Positions 43,287 through 51,758 of a stretch of DNA of 64,000 bases are shown here, in pieces. Source of the stretch: an uncultured Actinomycetes bacterium (lineage in GTDB: Bacteria > Actinomycetota > Acidimicrobiia > Acidimicrobiales > RAAP-2); contig CAIKAC010000017.1 in NCBI GenBank assembly GCA_903825305.1, forward strand, positions 1 to 64,000, in the 5' to 3' direction. Within the stretch, counting starts at the first letter, position 1; each line of letters starts with the position of its first letter. Below the pieces are notes generated by a model, which worked only from the letters and a program-made list of their open reading frames with translations, did no database searches and had not been told where the DNA came from. Made by a program: the position numbers and the translations under genes.

Positions 43287-43934
43287 ATGGGTTGGAGCAA
43301 GCCAGAAATGGTGAAACAAGAGGCATCACTTCGAGGGCGCGATGAACCCATGAACGTCAGCGGCGTGCATGCATCGCTCGGTACGCCACTCGTGGGGCCG
43401 TTCCCCGAAGGCTTGGAGACGGCGTATTTCGCACTTGGTTGTTTTTGGGGAGCGGAGCGTGCCTTCTTTGAACACGATGGCGTGTACGCAACGGCGGTTG
43501 GCTATCAAGGTGGCTTTACGCCCAATCCCACCTACGAAGAGGTGTGCACCGGTCGCACCGGCCACACTGAAGCCGTCATGGTGGTCTTTGACCCGAACAA
43601 GGTGACCTACGCCGAGTTGGTATCGCTCTTCTTCGAGCGCCACGACCCTACCCAGGGGTATCGCCAAGGAAATGATGTGGGAACGCAATATCGCTCCGCG
43701 ATCTATACGACGAGTGATGAGCAACTGCAGATCGCCCTGGCCGGAGCTCGCGCGTTCCAGTCACAGCTCGACGCCGCAGGACTCGGAACCATCACCACTG
43801 AAATTCGTCCTGCGGGCCCCTTTTTTTACGCCGAGGATGACCACCAGCAGTACTTGATCAAAGTGCCCCATGGCTACTGCGGTCTTGGGGGAACCGGGGT
43901 GAGTTGCCCCGTTGGCTTGTTCGCCACCGCCTAG
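43287..43934 (+). CDS. msrA: Peptide methionine sulfoxide reductase A
   Basis: A 215-residue MsrA that repairs methionine-S-sulfoxide. The catalytic Cys52 is in [13 protein letters not shown], and [26 protein letters not shown] is the substrate region. The C-terminal [14 protein letters not shown] provides recycling cysteines. The N-terminal extension ([17 protein letters not shown]) is usual in actinobacteria. Start ATG 43287 with GAGGTGGAG before it. Its TAG shares CTAG with the opposing nhaA stop. Confidence 0.96.
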   Translation: MGWSKPEMVKQEASLRGRDEPMNVSGVHASLGTPLVGPFPEGLETAYFALGCFWGAERAFFEHDGVYATAVGYQGGFTPNPTYEEVCTGRTGHTEAVMVVFDPNKVTYAELVSLFFERHDPTQGYRQGNDVGTQYRSAIYTTSDEQLQIALAGARAFQSQLDAAGLGTITTEIRPAGPFFYAEDDHQQYLIKVPHGYCGLGGTGVSCPVGLFATA

Positions 43935-45103
43935 CGGCGCCGGCCAGCCCAGATGAGCCAGACGCCGAGCACGAGCGCCAGCAGTGAGGCTGCAACCAAA
44001 CTGATCTGACTTGCCGCGTAGCCGCCTGAGCCAAGGCCAAAAATGCTTTCGGCGAAGATCAAGGGAACGGTAAAGCCAATGGCGCAGAGCATGGCAGCAC
44101 CCACGAGTTGCAGTTTGGGGAAATCACCCAATGCGGGAGCCTCGCCTAAGCGAGATGAGAGCGTCGCACCGCTGATAACACCCACTGGTTTCCCGATGAG
44201 GCGAGCGGCCAAAATAGCAACGAGGAGCACGGGCGCTCCTCGCCAGATGGAAGACGTGACGTTGACGCCAAGGGCGGCAAGGCTGAAGAGCGGAAGCACG
44301 ATCCATGTTGAAACGGGCACGATGGCTCGCTCGAAGTTTTCTGCCGCAGTCGTGCTTGCTCGATGCAGTGCCAACGCGGCGCCCGTGACAATGCCAGCAA
44401 GCGGTGGTTCAATCCCGAGGTGGGCAAATGACCACCACAAGATGAGCGTCGCCGCCATGATGAGCACGCGAGATCGAAAGCGCAGAGATGCACCGATCAC
44501 TACAACGCTGACGCCCAGTCCAATAACACCGGCGAGGAGCTGAGCGCTACTTGATGTGTGATGAGACACCAGCGCTAAAACGATCACCGTGGCGATGTCA
44601 TCGCAGATTGCGAGCGTGAGCAAGAAGGTGCGAAGGCCCGGCGCGCTGTGGCGCCTCACCAAGGTCAGAGCGCCCAGAGTGAAGGCAACATCCGTGGCCA
44701 TGGGAATACCCCATCCCTGGCGACTCTGCGCGTTGCCCCATGCGAGGCAGATGATTTCATAGACCAGCGCAGCCCCAGCCATACCGCCAAGGGCGCCAAC
44801 GAGCGGCGCCAAGGCTTGGGTGAGCTTCTGGAGCGTGCCGTGACGACGTTCACGGCCAATCTCAAGTCCAATAGTGAGAAAAAAGATCACCATCAGTCCG
44901 TTGGTGATGAGATCTCGAAGATTGGCAATTATCGGCAATGGAATACTTGGAATAGAGACGGACGCATTGCCGATTCGCGAGTAGCTCTGGGGAGCGAGTG
45001 ATGCCCATACGATGGCGCTCACGGCGGCGAGCCCCAGCATCCAGGTGCCGGCCATTTCGTGCTCGATGAGTGCCGCCAAACTTCTGCGTTGCGTGGAGCT
45101 CAT
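43931..45103 (-). CDS. nhaA: Na+/H+ antiporter NhaA
   Basis: A 390-residue, roughly 12-span antiporter that expels sodium in exchange for protons. Hallmarks are [16 protein letters not shown] near residue 75, [17 protein letters not shown], and the paired aspartates in [15 protein letters not shown] that bind the ion. Length is typical. It is divergent from the LapA-like gene, whose open region overlaps its 5' end slightly in non-coding frames. Confidence 0.95.
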   Translation of the reverse strand: MSSTQRRSLAALIEHEMAGTWMLGLAAVSAIVWASLAPQSYSRIGNASVSIPSIPLPIIANLRDLITNGLMVIFFLTIGLEIGRERRHGTLQKLTQALAPLVGALGGMAGAALVYEIICLAWGNAQSRQGWGIPMATDVAFTLGALTLVRRHSAPGLRTFLLTLAICDDIATVIVLALVSHHTSSSAQLLAGVIGLGVSVVVIGASLRFRSRVLIMAATLILWWSFAHLGIEPPLAGIVTGAALALHRASTTAAENFERAIVPVSTWIVLPLFSLAALGVNVTSSIWRGAPVLLVAILAARLIGKPVGVISGATLSSRLGEAPALGDFPKLQLVGAAMLCAIGFTVPLIFAESIFGLGSGGYAASQISLVAASLLALVLGVWLIWAGRRR

Positions 45104-45166
45104 GGTCAGCGTCCACCCAGCCGGGCGCGAAATCTGCCAGCATTTTGGAGACGAAGGAGGCCACCC

Positions 45167-45397
45167 ATGCCCGAAGAGAAGACCAAGTTGGAAAAGCGCG
45201 ACCTTTCAATGGTGTTCGCAGGTGCAGCGGTAGCGCTCTTGATTTGGTTCATCGCGGCCAACTCGGGAAAGGTCGGCGTCACGCTGTGGGTTGTGACGGT
45301 GCACATTTCGTTGTCGCTCGTCATCATCTTGTCCGCCTTGCTTGGTGCGGTGGTTGGCCTTTGGCTCCGGGGGCGTAAGAAGCGTAACCGGGGGTAA
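45167..45397 (+). CDS. LapA-domain (DUF1049) small membrane protein
   Basis: A 76-residue protein with two hydrophobic spans (about 15-32 and 42-63) joined by a short loop, ending RGRKKRNRG. This is the LapA/DUF1049 layout (LLIWFIAANSGKVGVTLWV then SLVIILSALLGAVVGLWLRG). Function in actinobacteria is unclear. Start ATG 45167 with AAGGAGG six bases upstream. Confidence 0.85.
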   Translation: MPEEKTKLEKRDLSMVFAGAAVALLIWFIAANSGKVGVTLWVVTVHISLSLVIILSALLGAVVGLWLRGRKKRNRG

Positions 45398-45400
45398 GCC

Positions 45401-46705
45401 CTAGGCGTCTTGGTGCTCGCGCTCGGTGGGTGTTTCGGCGAGTTCAGTTTGCTGGGACTTGCCCTTGAATGCGATCGCGACGAGAACTAATTCGTACACC
45501 GCGATCAGCACGATGATGAGCACGATGCTTCCCGTGCTTTGGGCGATCAAGAGTCCAAGGGCTGCCACAATGGCGCCGGTCCAGGCGAGGACCTTGAGGT
45601 GGGTGGCCATCCACGCGATGACGCGGTGAAGTTTGGCGACGGCCTTTTGCCCGGTTTCACTTTGCAGGGCCTCACCGGTTGCCTCAACAACTTTGGTCTT
45701 GGAAGAAACGGCCACTCTCCGGGTGGCTTGGGCCCATGTTGATGGTCCAACCAGCCAGAGCACGACACTCAGTACGGCAAAGATAATGATGAGCCAGTTG
45801 GTCGTGGTTCGCATATAGCGAAAGAGCGTGTCGAAGACGTGAGCTGCGGCCAAGGGGCCTTGCGCGCCGGGTGCACTGCTCGTGAAGAGCGTTTTCAGTA
45901 CCTTGAGCAATACCGCCGAGAATATGGATCCGATGAGTCCAGCAATGGCTAAGCGAAGCGCTGTGACTCGTCGGCGCCACGCAATCAGAATTGCGGCAAT
46001 GGCCACAATCGGAGTCAGGAAAAACAAGGTGGTGCGCCCGAGAATGGCCAGCGAGAAGATGGTGCGAGCAGTGGCGAGTTGTTTCGGCGAAATGAGCTGA
46101 AGGGCCAGCGCTCGGTTGGTTTCCAATTCATTGCGAATGGGGTTAAACACCGTGATTCCCTTGGCATTGAGTTGATCAATGGCCGTGACAATCATGGGCG
46201 TGATGTTGATGACAGCCGCCCGTGTTTTGGAAATCGGAGGAGGGTTCTTGCCTTCCAAGATGGCCACCAGATTGGCCTGCATGAAGCGGTTTTCTTTATC
46301 CCAGAAACTTTGGAACACGCTCGTTTGCAAAAAGGCACGAACCGCTTTATCGGTGTAGGTCTGGAGTTGTTGCGTTAGTGGAGCGGCCAAAAAACGCACC
46401 GGAGCGGGCAGTTGTTGGCGAACCTTGTCTTCAACCTTGAACTGGGTAAAAAGCTTCTGGGTGCTTTCATCGGCAATGTAGTTAGTAATGACCGGGTCTT
46501 TGGCCAGTGGCTGCATCGTGCTCACGTAGCGATTGGTGTTCGTCACGGTCTCGACAGCCCAACCAGACACGATGGTGATGGGGGTCAAGATCCCAAAGAG
46601 AACAACCAAAATCCACGTGATGACCGTTCGCGTCCGGCGAGCTTTAACGGGGGATGGAGCCGTTGAGGTGGGGATGAGGGATTCGGATACGGCTTGTTCG
46701 GTCAT
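45401..46705 (-). CDS. Actinobacterial integral membrane protein of unknown function
   Basis: A 434-residue protein. One span at about 28-50 is followed by a large extracytoplasmic region (50-215; WAVETVTNTNRYVSTMQPLAKDPVI and the repeated FLQTSVFQSFWDKENRF), then spans at about 220, 245, 285, 305 and two near 380-410. I recognise this as a recurring actinobacterial family without known function. It converges on the LapA-like gene, three bases apart. Its upstream region (46706-46846) is shared with the DUF3040 gene. Confidence 0.7.
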   Translation of the reverse strand: MTEQAVSESLIPTSTAPSPVKARRTRTVITWILVVLFGILTPITIVSGWAVETVTNTNRYVSTMQPLAKDPVITNYIADESTQKLFTQFKVEDKVRQQLPAPVRFLAAPLTQQLQTYTDKAVRAFLQTSVFQSFWDKENRFMQANLVAILEGKNPPPISKTRAAVINITPMIVTAIDQLNAKGITVFNPIRNELETNRALALQLISPKQLATARTIFSLAILGRTTLFFLTPIVAIAAILIAWRRRVTALRLAIAGLIGSIFSAVLLKVLKTLFTSSAPGAQGPLAAAHVFDTLFRYMRTTTNWLIIIFAVLSVVLWLVGPSTWAQATRRVAVSSKTKVVEATGEALQSETGQKAVAKLHRVIAWMATHLKVLAWTGAIVAALGLLIAQSTGSIVLIIVLIAVYELVLVAIAFKGKSQQTELAETPTEREHQDA

Positions 46706-46846
46706 TGTTGAATCGTACTCAAGAAGGGTTGCGGGGGCAGATTCGGCTCAAGGTTGGCTGAGAATATCCCCTCCTGCTGATTCATGAGCGTCCGAAGGGG
46801 CGTAGTATCAAGTCGTGAGCCAGCTCGTAGGCGGAGGTAAGTAACG

Positions 46847-47248
46847 GTGCCGCTCTCAGACCACGAACAACAGATCTTGGCCCAGCTTGAGGAATCGCTG
46901 AGCCAGCAGGACCCCTCCTTCGCGCAGCGTGTCAGGAATGACACGCTCTATCGCCACGCTGGGCGATCAGCGAAGTGGGCGGCTCTTGGCTTTGTCCTCG
47001 GCCTCGTTGCCACCGTGTTCTTGTTTTCGATTTCGGTAGCGTTGGGTTTCCTCGGCGTCGCGATCATGTTTGTTTCGGCTGTCTTCTTTGAGCGCAACCT
47101 TCGTCGCATGGGTAAAGCCGGATGGCACGACATCACGCGATCGCTGCATGAAGATGAGCCTTCGGGAACCGACGGTCGTATTGAGCACACGGTTCACAAA
47201 GCCCGACGTTGGCTGCGTGACCGCATGCCCCACGCCGACGAACAGTAA
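46847..47248 (+). CDS. DUF3040 membrane protein
   Basis: A 133-residue protein with the DUF3040 start MPLSDHEQQILAQLEESL, two spans (about 43-80) and a basic cytoplasmic tail. The family is nearly confined to actinobacteria and often sits near mraZ and the dcw cluster, as it does here about 3 kb upstream. Function unknown. GTG start at 46847 after GGAGG; TAGTAT at 46803-46808 is a possible -10 box. Confidence 0.88.
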   Translation: MPLSDHEQQILAQLEESLSQQDPSFAQRVRNDTLYRHAGRSAKWAALGFVLGLVATVFLFSISVALGFLGVAIMFVSAVFFERNLRRMGKAGWHDITRSLHEDEPSGTDGRIEHTVHKARRWLRDRMPHADEQ

Positions 47249-47265
47249 CGACGGCGGACTCGAAC

Positions 47266-48135
47266 GTGGCAGGTCTCGCCATTGATATTGGCGCGACCAA
47301 AATGGCTGCAGGCATTGTCGATGAATCGGGAACGCTCTTTGACCACGCTCAAACGCCAACGATCCATGGCCAAGGCGCTGAGGCACTTTACGAAGGACTC
47401 TTGGCTATGGTGCGCGAATTACTCGAAAGTTCGGGGGCCGCAGTGTCGTGGTGTGGCGTTGGCTGTGCGGGGCCCATGGAGCGAAACGGAGAACGGATAT
47501 CTCCGATCAACATTCCCACCTGGCAATCATTCGCATTGCGACAACGACTTCGAGACGATCTCGGCATTGAGGTTGCGATCGATATCGACACCAAGGCCCT
47601 CGCGCTCGGCGAAGGTTGGTGTGGCGCGGCACGAGGCGTCGATAATTTCATGGCCATGGTGGTGTCGTCTGGCATCGGCGGCGGCATCGTGGTTGATGGC
47701 CACATTCTCGATGGTCGATCTGGCAATGCGGGGCATATTGGCCACATCGTTGCCGTGCCTGGTGGCCGACGTTGCGTGTGTGGCGTCCGTGGCTGTCTTG
47801 AAGCCGAAGTCTCAGGTATCGCAATTTTGGCTAAAACCGGTCGGCCCGCCGAAGAAGCAGACACGGGTTTTCGTCAAGAAGTGGGACGGCTGGTAGGGGC
47901 GAGTGTTGCGCAGGCAGTCACCTTGCTGGATCTTGACCTCGTCTTAATCGCAGGGTCGGTAGCGCTCGGATATGGCGACGATTTCTTTGGCCCGGCCCAA
48001 GAGGCGCTCGAAGAAAACCTTGGCATGACCTACACCAAGGGGGCCAAAATTCGACCAGCGGGCCTCGGGGCAACGGGACCACTCATTGGAGCTGCGGGCA
48101 TTGCTCGCGCTCGGGGATTATTCGGGCCACAATGA
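47266..48135 (+). CDS. ROK family sugar kinase (glucokinase-like)
   Basis: A 289-residue ROK protein. The phosphate-binding start GLAIDIGATKMAAGIVD, the sugar site near NIPTWQ, the catalytic Asp in IDIDTKALALGE, and the ROK zinc/signature GNAGHIGHIVAVPGG with CVCGVRGCLE are all visible. There is no N-terminal DNA-binding domain, so it is a kinase rather than a repressor. Glucose is the most likely substrate. GTG start at 47266; its stop overlaps the next ATG (ATGA). Confidence 0.92.
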   Translation: MAGLAIDIGATKMAAGIVDESGTLFDHAQTPTIHGQGAEALYEGLLAMVRELLESSGAAVSWCGVGCAGPMERNGERISPINIPTWQSFALRQRLRDDLGIEVAIDIDTKALALGEGWCGAARGVDNFMAMVVSSGIGGGIVVDGHILDGRSGNAGHIGHIVAVPGGRRCVCGVRGCLEAEVSGIAILAKTGRPAEEADTGFRQEVGRLVGASVAQAVTLLDLDLVLIAGSVALGYGDDFFGPAQEALEENLGMTYTKGAKIRPAGLGATGPLIGAAGIARARGLFGPQ

Positions 48136-48401
48136 GTGCAATGCGATCGAAATTGCCAAAGGGAGCCGTCAGGGTAGTGGCCTCGCATCCACAGTTGTGG
48201 CGGGCGACATGGAACCAGACTCGAGCGCTCAGCCCATCGCGGTGGTGGGCGCGTCGGCCCTATCTTCCGATGCCAGACGCTCGCTACTGGCGGTTTCGTT
48301 TAGAAACTGCCTATGGCGGCACGGGCGGACAGGCGCCAAGCAGCCAGGATCTTCACGAAGTGTTGGCCTGGGCACAAGCCATGAGACGGTTCGAGCACTA
48401 A
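48132..48401 (+). CDS. 89-residue Trp/Arg-rich protein of unknown function
   Basis: A small, basic, soluble protein (89 residues) with a striking set of Trp, Arg and Pro residues: ASHPQLWRATWNQTRAL, WARRPYLPMPDARYWRFRLETAYGG, and a helical end. It starts inside the ROK kinase stop (ATGA) and lies nine bases before the HNH gene. The pattern looks constrained and protein-like. I have seen similar sequences among actinobacteria but know no function. Confidence 0.7.
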   Translation: MSAMRSKLPKGAVRVVASHPQLWRATWNQTRALSPSRWWARRPYLPMPDARYWRFRLETAYGGTGGQAPSSQDLHEVLAWAQAMRRFEH

Positions 48402-48410
48402 GCGAGGCTG

Positions 48411-48923
48411 ATGGTGGATCGGGTCCTACTGCTCAATGTGACCTTCGAACCACTTCGTGTGCTTTCTGTGCGAAGGGCGGTCCTCCTGCTGATAGAAGAG
48501 CGTGCCGAGCCTGTGTACGTGGATGATGAACCCGTTGTGGTCCACTCTCCATCGGTCTCTATTGAGGTGCCCAGTGTGGTGCGGCTCAATCGCTATGTGA
48601 ACGTACCTCGCCAAGCGTTCTCGCCACCGGTAAGTCGCAGAGGTGTTCTCGCTCGCGATGGCTACCGCTGTGCATATTGCGGTGGCCATGCCGACACCAT
48701 TGATCATGTGATTCCTCGCAGCCGTGGTGGCACTCACGAGTGGACCAATGTGGTCGCAGCCTGCAAGAAACACAACCACGACAAGGGGAACCGCTTACTC
48801 GAAGAGCTGGGGTGGACCATGCGAGTGACGCCAAAGGCTCCTCACGGATTACTCTGGCGAGTCCACAGTGATAGCGACCTTCGACCGGGTTGGACTCCTT
48901 TCTTGCAACCACATGCCGCGTGA
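48411..48923 (+). CDS. HNH endonuclease-domain protein
   Basis: A 170-residue protein with an HNH domain in its second half. RDGYRCAYCGGHADTIDHVIPRSRGGTHEWTNVV carries the CxxC zinc ligands, the catalytic His and the following Asn region; the second zinc pair is CKKH rather than CxxC. The first 75 residues (VLLLNVTFEPLRVLSVRRAV) are typical of stand-alone actinobacterial and cyanobacterial HNH proteins. It may act in DNA processing or defence; the target is unknown. Overlaps the next gene by GTGA. Confidence 0.9.
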   Translation: MVDRVLLLNVTFEPLRVLSVRRAVLLLIEERAEPVYVDDEPVVVHSPSVSIEVPSVVRLNRYVNVPRQAFSPPVSRRGVLARDGYRCAYCGGHADTIDHVIPRSRGGTHEWTNVVAACKKHNHDKGNRLLEELGWTMRVTPKAPHGLLWRVHSDSDLRPGWTPFLQPHAA

Positions 48924-49576
48924 GTATTGAACGACTTTCAGTAGAAGCATTTCGATCGCAACGCCATGCACTGTTGGTAGTTCGATCCGTCTCAGACCCC
49001 CTGATCGTGCTCGGAAGCACCCAAGACGAGAATCTCGTTGCGGCACATGCTGAGGTGCGGGCACTGCGTCGCCGAGGCGGGGGAGGAGCGGTCTACGTGG
49101 ATCATGCTTCCACCATGTGGATCGACCTGTGGATCCCTGCATCTGACCCCAACCACCGCGATGACGTGAAGCAGGCAATGGTGGTAATCGGCAATATTGT
49201 CCAGGCTGCGCTCCACGCACGAGGCACTGCCGGAACCCACGTGCTCGGTTCTGACCATCGTGCGCTGCCAACGGCACTGTGCTTCGCGGGCACGGGGCCA
49301 GGTGAAGTGATGGCAGGTGGGAACAAGGTGGTTGGGTTGACTGCTTGGCGAGGTCGTGAAGGCTCGCTCTTTCAGTCCGCCATGTATCGAACCATGCCTC
49401 CGGGACTTCGCTCCATGCTTGTGATCTCCGAGGAAGAGCCAGATGAACGTATCGCCACAGCCCAGGCACTTGGCCTCGATGGCCTTGATGCCGACGATAT
49501 GGCGAACGAACTTCAACACGCCATGCTCGGCACAGGCTGCACCCAGGTGGACATCACTCACGCTCACGTGAGCTAA
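48920..49576 (+). CDS. Lipoate-protein ligase A-like protein
   Basis: A 218-residue BPL/LplA/LipB-fold protein. The lipoate/adenylate pocket motif RRRGGGGAVYVD (about 52-63) is clear, and AGGNKVVGLTAWR takes the place of the Lys-containing GxKIxGS motif, keeping the Lys. It is short and has no C-terminal accessory domain, so it may be a lipoyl- or octanoyltransferase rather than a full ligase. The GTG at 48920 is inside the HNH stop. Confidence 0.8.
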   Translation: MSIERLSVEAFRSQRHALLVVRSVSDPLIVLGSTQDENLVAAHAEVRALRRRGGGGAVYVDHASTMWIDLWIPASDPNHRDDVKQAMVVIGNIVQAALHARGTAGTHVLGSDHRALPTALCFAGTGPGEVMAGGNKVVGLTAWRGREGSLFQSAMYRTMPPGLRSMLVISEEEPDERIATAQALGLDGLDADDMANELQHAMLGTGCTQVDITHAHVS

Positions 49577-49590
49577 TCCAGCGTCTCGAT

Positions 49591-49624
49591 CCTGCCCACC
49601 GAGCCAGATGGCTTCGGTGGCAGG
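49591..49624 (+). terminator. Hairpin after the lipoate-ligase-like gene
   Basis: A long stem (CCTGCC, ACCGA and GCCA pairing with TGGC, TCGGT and GGCAGG) with two single-base bulges and a three-base loop, 15 bases past the stop. There is no clear T-tract. It probably insulates the dcw promoter from upstream transcription. The 264 bases between this gene and mraZ otherwise hold an AT-rich stretch and the mraZ promoter. Confidence 0.6.
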
Positions 49625-49752
49625 ACGCACTTCTTGAGGCCTCTCTCTCATGGCCCGACTCCAGGCCTGCGCTCTTCAAAGCTAAAAATCTCCGATTTCT
49701 CCTTCCGCAACTGCATTTTTCCCGAAAAGGGAGCAAAAACGCTTCAACATTG

Positions 49753-49781
49753 TTGCTAAGTGGTGCAAAAGGGCGTAGAGT
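49753..49781 (+). promoter_or_regulatory. Promoter of the dcw cluster (Pmra)
   Basis: TTGCTA (49753-49758) and TAGAGT (49776-49781) are spaced by 17 bases, fitting -35 and -10 boxes of a housekeeping promoter, about 60 bases upstream of the mraZ start. MraZ-type boxes begin inside the spacer and cover the -10 region. Confidence 0.55.
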
Positions 49782-49810
49782 GGCGCAGAAGGGTTCCGAG
49801 TGGTGGAGTG
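49761..49810 (+). promoter_or_regulatory. MraZ operator: five 10-bp-phased GG boxes
   Basis: Five consecutive decamers begin TGG, GGG, TGG, GGG and TGG at 49761, 49771, 49781, 49791 and 49801, exactly 10 bases apart, with A/G-rich flanks. MraZ is known to bind tandem TGGG-type repeats with 10-bp spacing in its own promoter. The array overlaps the -10 box and the predicted transcription start, so it fits autoregulation of the cluster. Confidence 0.75.
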
Positions 49811-49840
49811 TCACTCGGATGGGTAGGAGGAATGTTCCGC

Positions 49841-50257
49841 GTGGCGGGCTTCGTAGGCAGTTTTGAACACAGCCTTGACGTAAAGGGCCGGGTGATTCTT
49901 CCCGTGCGCTTTAGAGAGCCGTTCCTTCGCGGTGGTTTCTTGACGCCGATCCAGGGCGGATGCCTTGCCCTGTGGACTCCCAGCGAATTTGAGCGCCAAA
50001 CCGAGCAAATGCTGACCATGTCAAAGGAATCCTCGACTGGTCGCGACAGGGCCCGGATGTGGGCAGCTACCGCTGCAGACGTCGAAATCGACAAGCAGGG
50101 GCGCATGCCGATTCCGGCTCGACTCCGAGAGATGGCCCACCTTGATGGGGAGGTACTGATTCAAGGCGCCATCGATCGCATTGAGATTTGGGCGCCACCC
50201 CTGTGGGCAGAACGAATTCAACCATCCGAGCAGTGGTTTCTCGGAGATGACGCCTGA
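49841..50257 (+). CDS. mraZ: Transcriptional regulator MraZ
   Basis: A 138-residue AbrB-like regulator that oligomerises into a ring and binds its own promoter. Two repeats are seen: FVGSFEHSLDVKGRVILPVRFRE at the start and VEIDKQGRMPIPARLREMA in the middle, each with the DxKGR or DxQGR DNA-binding turn. I prefer the GTG at 49841, ten bases after AGGAGG; an in-frame ATG at 49832 is only one base from that site. First gene of the dcw cluster. Confidence 0.95.
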   Translation: MAGFVGSFEHSLDVKGRVILPVRFREPFLRGGFLTPIQGGCLALWTPSEFERQTEQMLTMSKESSTGRDRARMWAATAADVEIDKQGRMPIPARLREMAHLDGEVLIQGAIDRIEIWAPPLWAERIQPSEQWFLGDDA

Positions 50258-50383
50258 TGTTGGCACTTAAGGAGGAAGACCACCAAACGATTACTGAACC
50301 CAGGACCATGCGCAGCCTCTCGACAGACCGCGAAGAAAGAAACTCCTCCGCCCTCTTTCTCGTGTCGCCAGGGAGCCTCCACT

Positions 50384-50407
50384 CCCCGGCGGGTCCGTCC
50401 GTCGGGG
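50384..50407 (+). promoter_or_regulatory. Hairpin just upstream of the rsmH start
   Basis: CCCCGGCGG (50384-50392) and CCGTCGGGG (50399-50407) pair over nine positions with one G-U, around a six-base loop. The right arm includes the G-run nearest the preferred rsmH ATG at 50416. The 158 bases between mraZ and that ATG otherwise form an open frame that resembles no rsmH N-terminus. Confidence 0.35.
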
Positions 50408-50415
50408 GGCTGCGA

Positions 50416-51357
50416 ATGGCCCAGGAATTTACCCACCAATCGGTGCTCCTCGAAGAGGTAGTTACCGAATTTGACCCCGTGCCTTCGGGGCTGATCGTTG
50501 ACGCCACGGTGGGGGCTGGGGGCCATGCTTGGGCAATTTTGAACCGGCGCCCTGACATCATGGTGATTGGTATTGATCGTGATGCTGCTGCCCGCAAGGC
50601 CGCCACTGAAAGGCTTGCCCCCTTTGCTGGCCGTTTCTCCCTCGTGGCATCCCGCTTTAGCGACATCGCTGCGGCCGTGCAACGAGGCCGTGAGCAGTTG
50701 GCGAGTTCTGCGCCTGTCGTAGGCATTCTGGCTGATCTCGGGGTGAGTTCCCCCCAGCTAGACCATGGACATCGGGGATTCTCGTTCAATGCTGACGCCC
50801 CGTTGGACATGCGCATGGACCCAGATCATGACGCAACGGCAGCCCAACTGCTCGAAACCATCAGCCTGGACGAGCTCACGCAACTCCTTCGCGATAATGG
50901 CGAGGCCAAGTACGCGCGACGATTGGCCACCGTCATGCTTGCCGGAAAGCCTCAGACGACGTCTGACCTGGTTGATCTCGTCGATGGGGCCATCCCCAAA
51001 GGCGATCGCCGTCGTGGCCACGTGGCATCCCGGGTTTTTCAAGCACTTCGCATTGCCGTGAATCAGGAGCTCGATGAACTCGCGGCCCTGCTTGAAGTAT
51101 CGCTGTCGATTCTGACTCCTGGTGGCCGGCTTGAGGTGATTTCGTATCACTCCGGCGAAGACGCCATGGTGAAGCACACGATGCGCGAGTGGGAACTCGG
51201 TGGCTGCACCTGTCCGGCCACGTTGCCGTGCGTCTGTGGGGCTACGTCAAAGGGCCGCTGCGTAACGCGTCGCGCCGTGGTGGCTTCGGCGTCAGAGATC
51301 GAACGCAATCCTCGCTCTCGCAGTGCACGCCTTCGGACCTTTGAGGTGGCCTCATGA
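50416..51357 (+). CDS. rsmH: 16S rRNA (cytosine-1402-N4)-methyltransferase
   Basis: A 313-residue SAM-dependent methyltransferase (MraW) acting on C1402 in the ribosomal decoding centre. FTHQSVLLEEVV is the usual N-terminus; VDATVGAGGHAWAIL binds SAM; GILADLGVSSPQLDHGHRGFSF, DMRMDPD and SYHSGEDAMVK are family motifs. An in-frame ATG at 50257 would add 53 low-complexity residues and overlap the mraZ stop; the normal family length favours 50416. Its stop overlaps ftsL by ATGA. Confidence 0.95.
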   Translation: MAQEFTHQSVLLEEVVTEFDPVPSGLIVDATVGAGGHAWAILNRRPDIMVIGIDRDAAARKAATERLAPFAGRFSLVASRFSDIAAAVQRGREQLASSAPVVGILADLGVSSPQLDHGHRGFSFNADAPLDMRMDPDHDATAAQLLETISLDELTQLLRDNGEAKYARRLATVMLAGKPQTTSDLVDLVDGAIPKGDRRRGHVASRVFQALRIAVNQELDELAALLEVSLSILTPGGRLEVISYHSGEDAMVKHTMREWELGGCTCPATLPCVCGATSKGRCVTRRAVVASASEIERNPRSRSARLRTFEVAS

Positions 51358-51758
51358 GTGTCGCTGCCCCGGCCCGGCGTAGCGCGCCAGCGCGCCACGC
51401 GGCTCCTCCGCGCCACAAAAAGCCAGCGGTTAAGGCGGTTGCTCCGCGGAAGCGTCGGACCATTCGACCTGGTGTGATTGCCGCCGGCATTGTGACGCTG
51501 AGTTTGTTTACCGCCGTCCTCGGCCACGCCTTATTGGCTCAGGGCCAATTGCGCCTGAGCCATTTGCAGGCTGAATCAACGGCTATTCAAGCGGTGAATC
51601 GTGCGACGGTACTCAAAGTCTCCAATCTCGAGACTCCTGAGCGCATTGCCCAGGCAGCGGGAACGCTGCACCTCGTTCAGCCCAGTGACGTCATCCAACT
51701 TCCTGCTGTTTCACTGAATGTCCCGCTGCCGCCGATCAAGATCGTTGGGATGCCGTGA
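51354..51758 (+). CDS. ftsL: Cell division protein FtsL-like
   Basis: A 134-residue bitopic protein in the ftsL position. The cytoplasmic N-terminus (about 1-38) is rich in Ala, Arg, Pro and Lys; a single span covers about 40-60; then a short coiled-coil region (LRLSHLQAESTAIQAVNRATVLKVSNLE) and the extracytoplasmic ETPERIAQAAGTLHLVQPSDV, typical of FtsL/DivIC. It would scaffold FtsQ and FtsI at the septum. Overlaps both neighbours by NTGA. Sequence similarity in this family is weak, so the name rests on topology and position. Confidence 0.88.
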   Translation: MSVAAPARRSAPARHAAPPRHKKPAVKAVAPRKRRTIRPGVIAAGIVTLSLFTAVLGHALLAQGQLRLSHLQAESTAIQAVNRATVLKVSNLETPERIAQAAGTLHLVQPSDVIQLPAVSLNVPLPPIKIVGMP

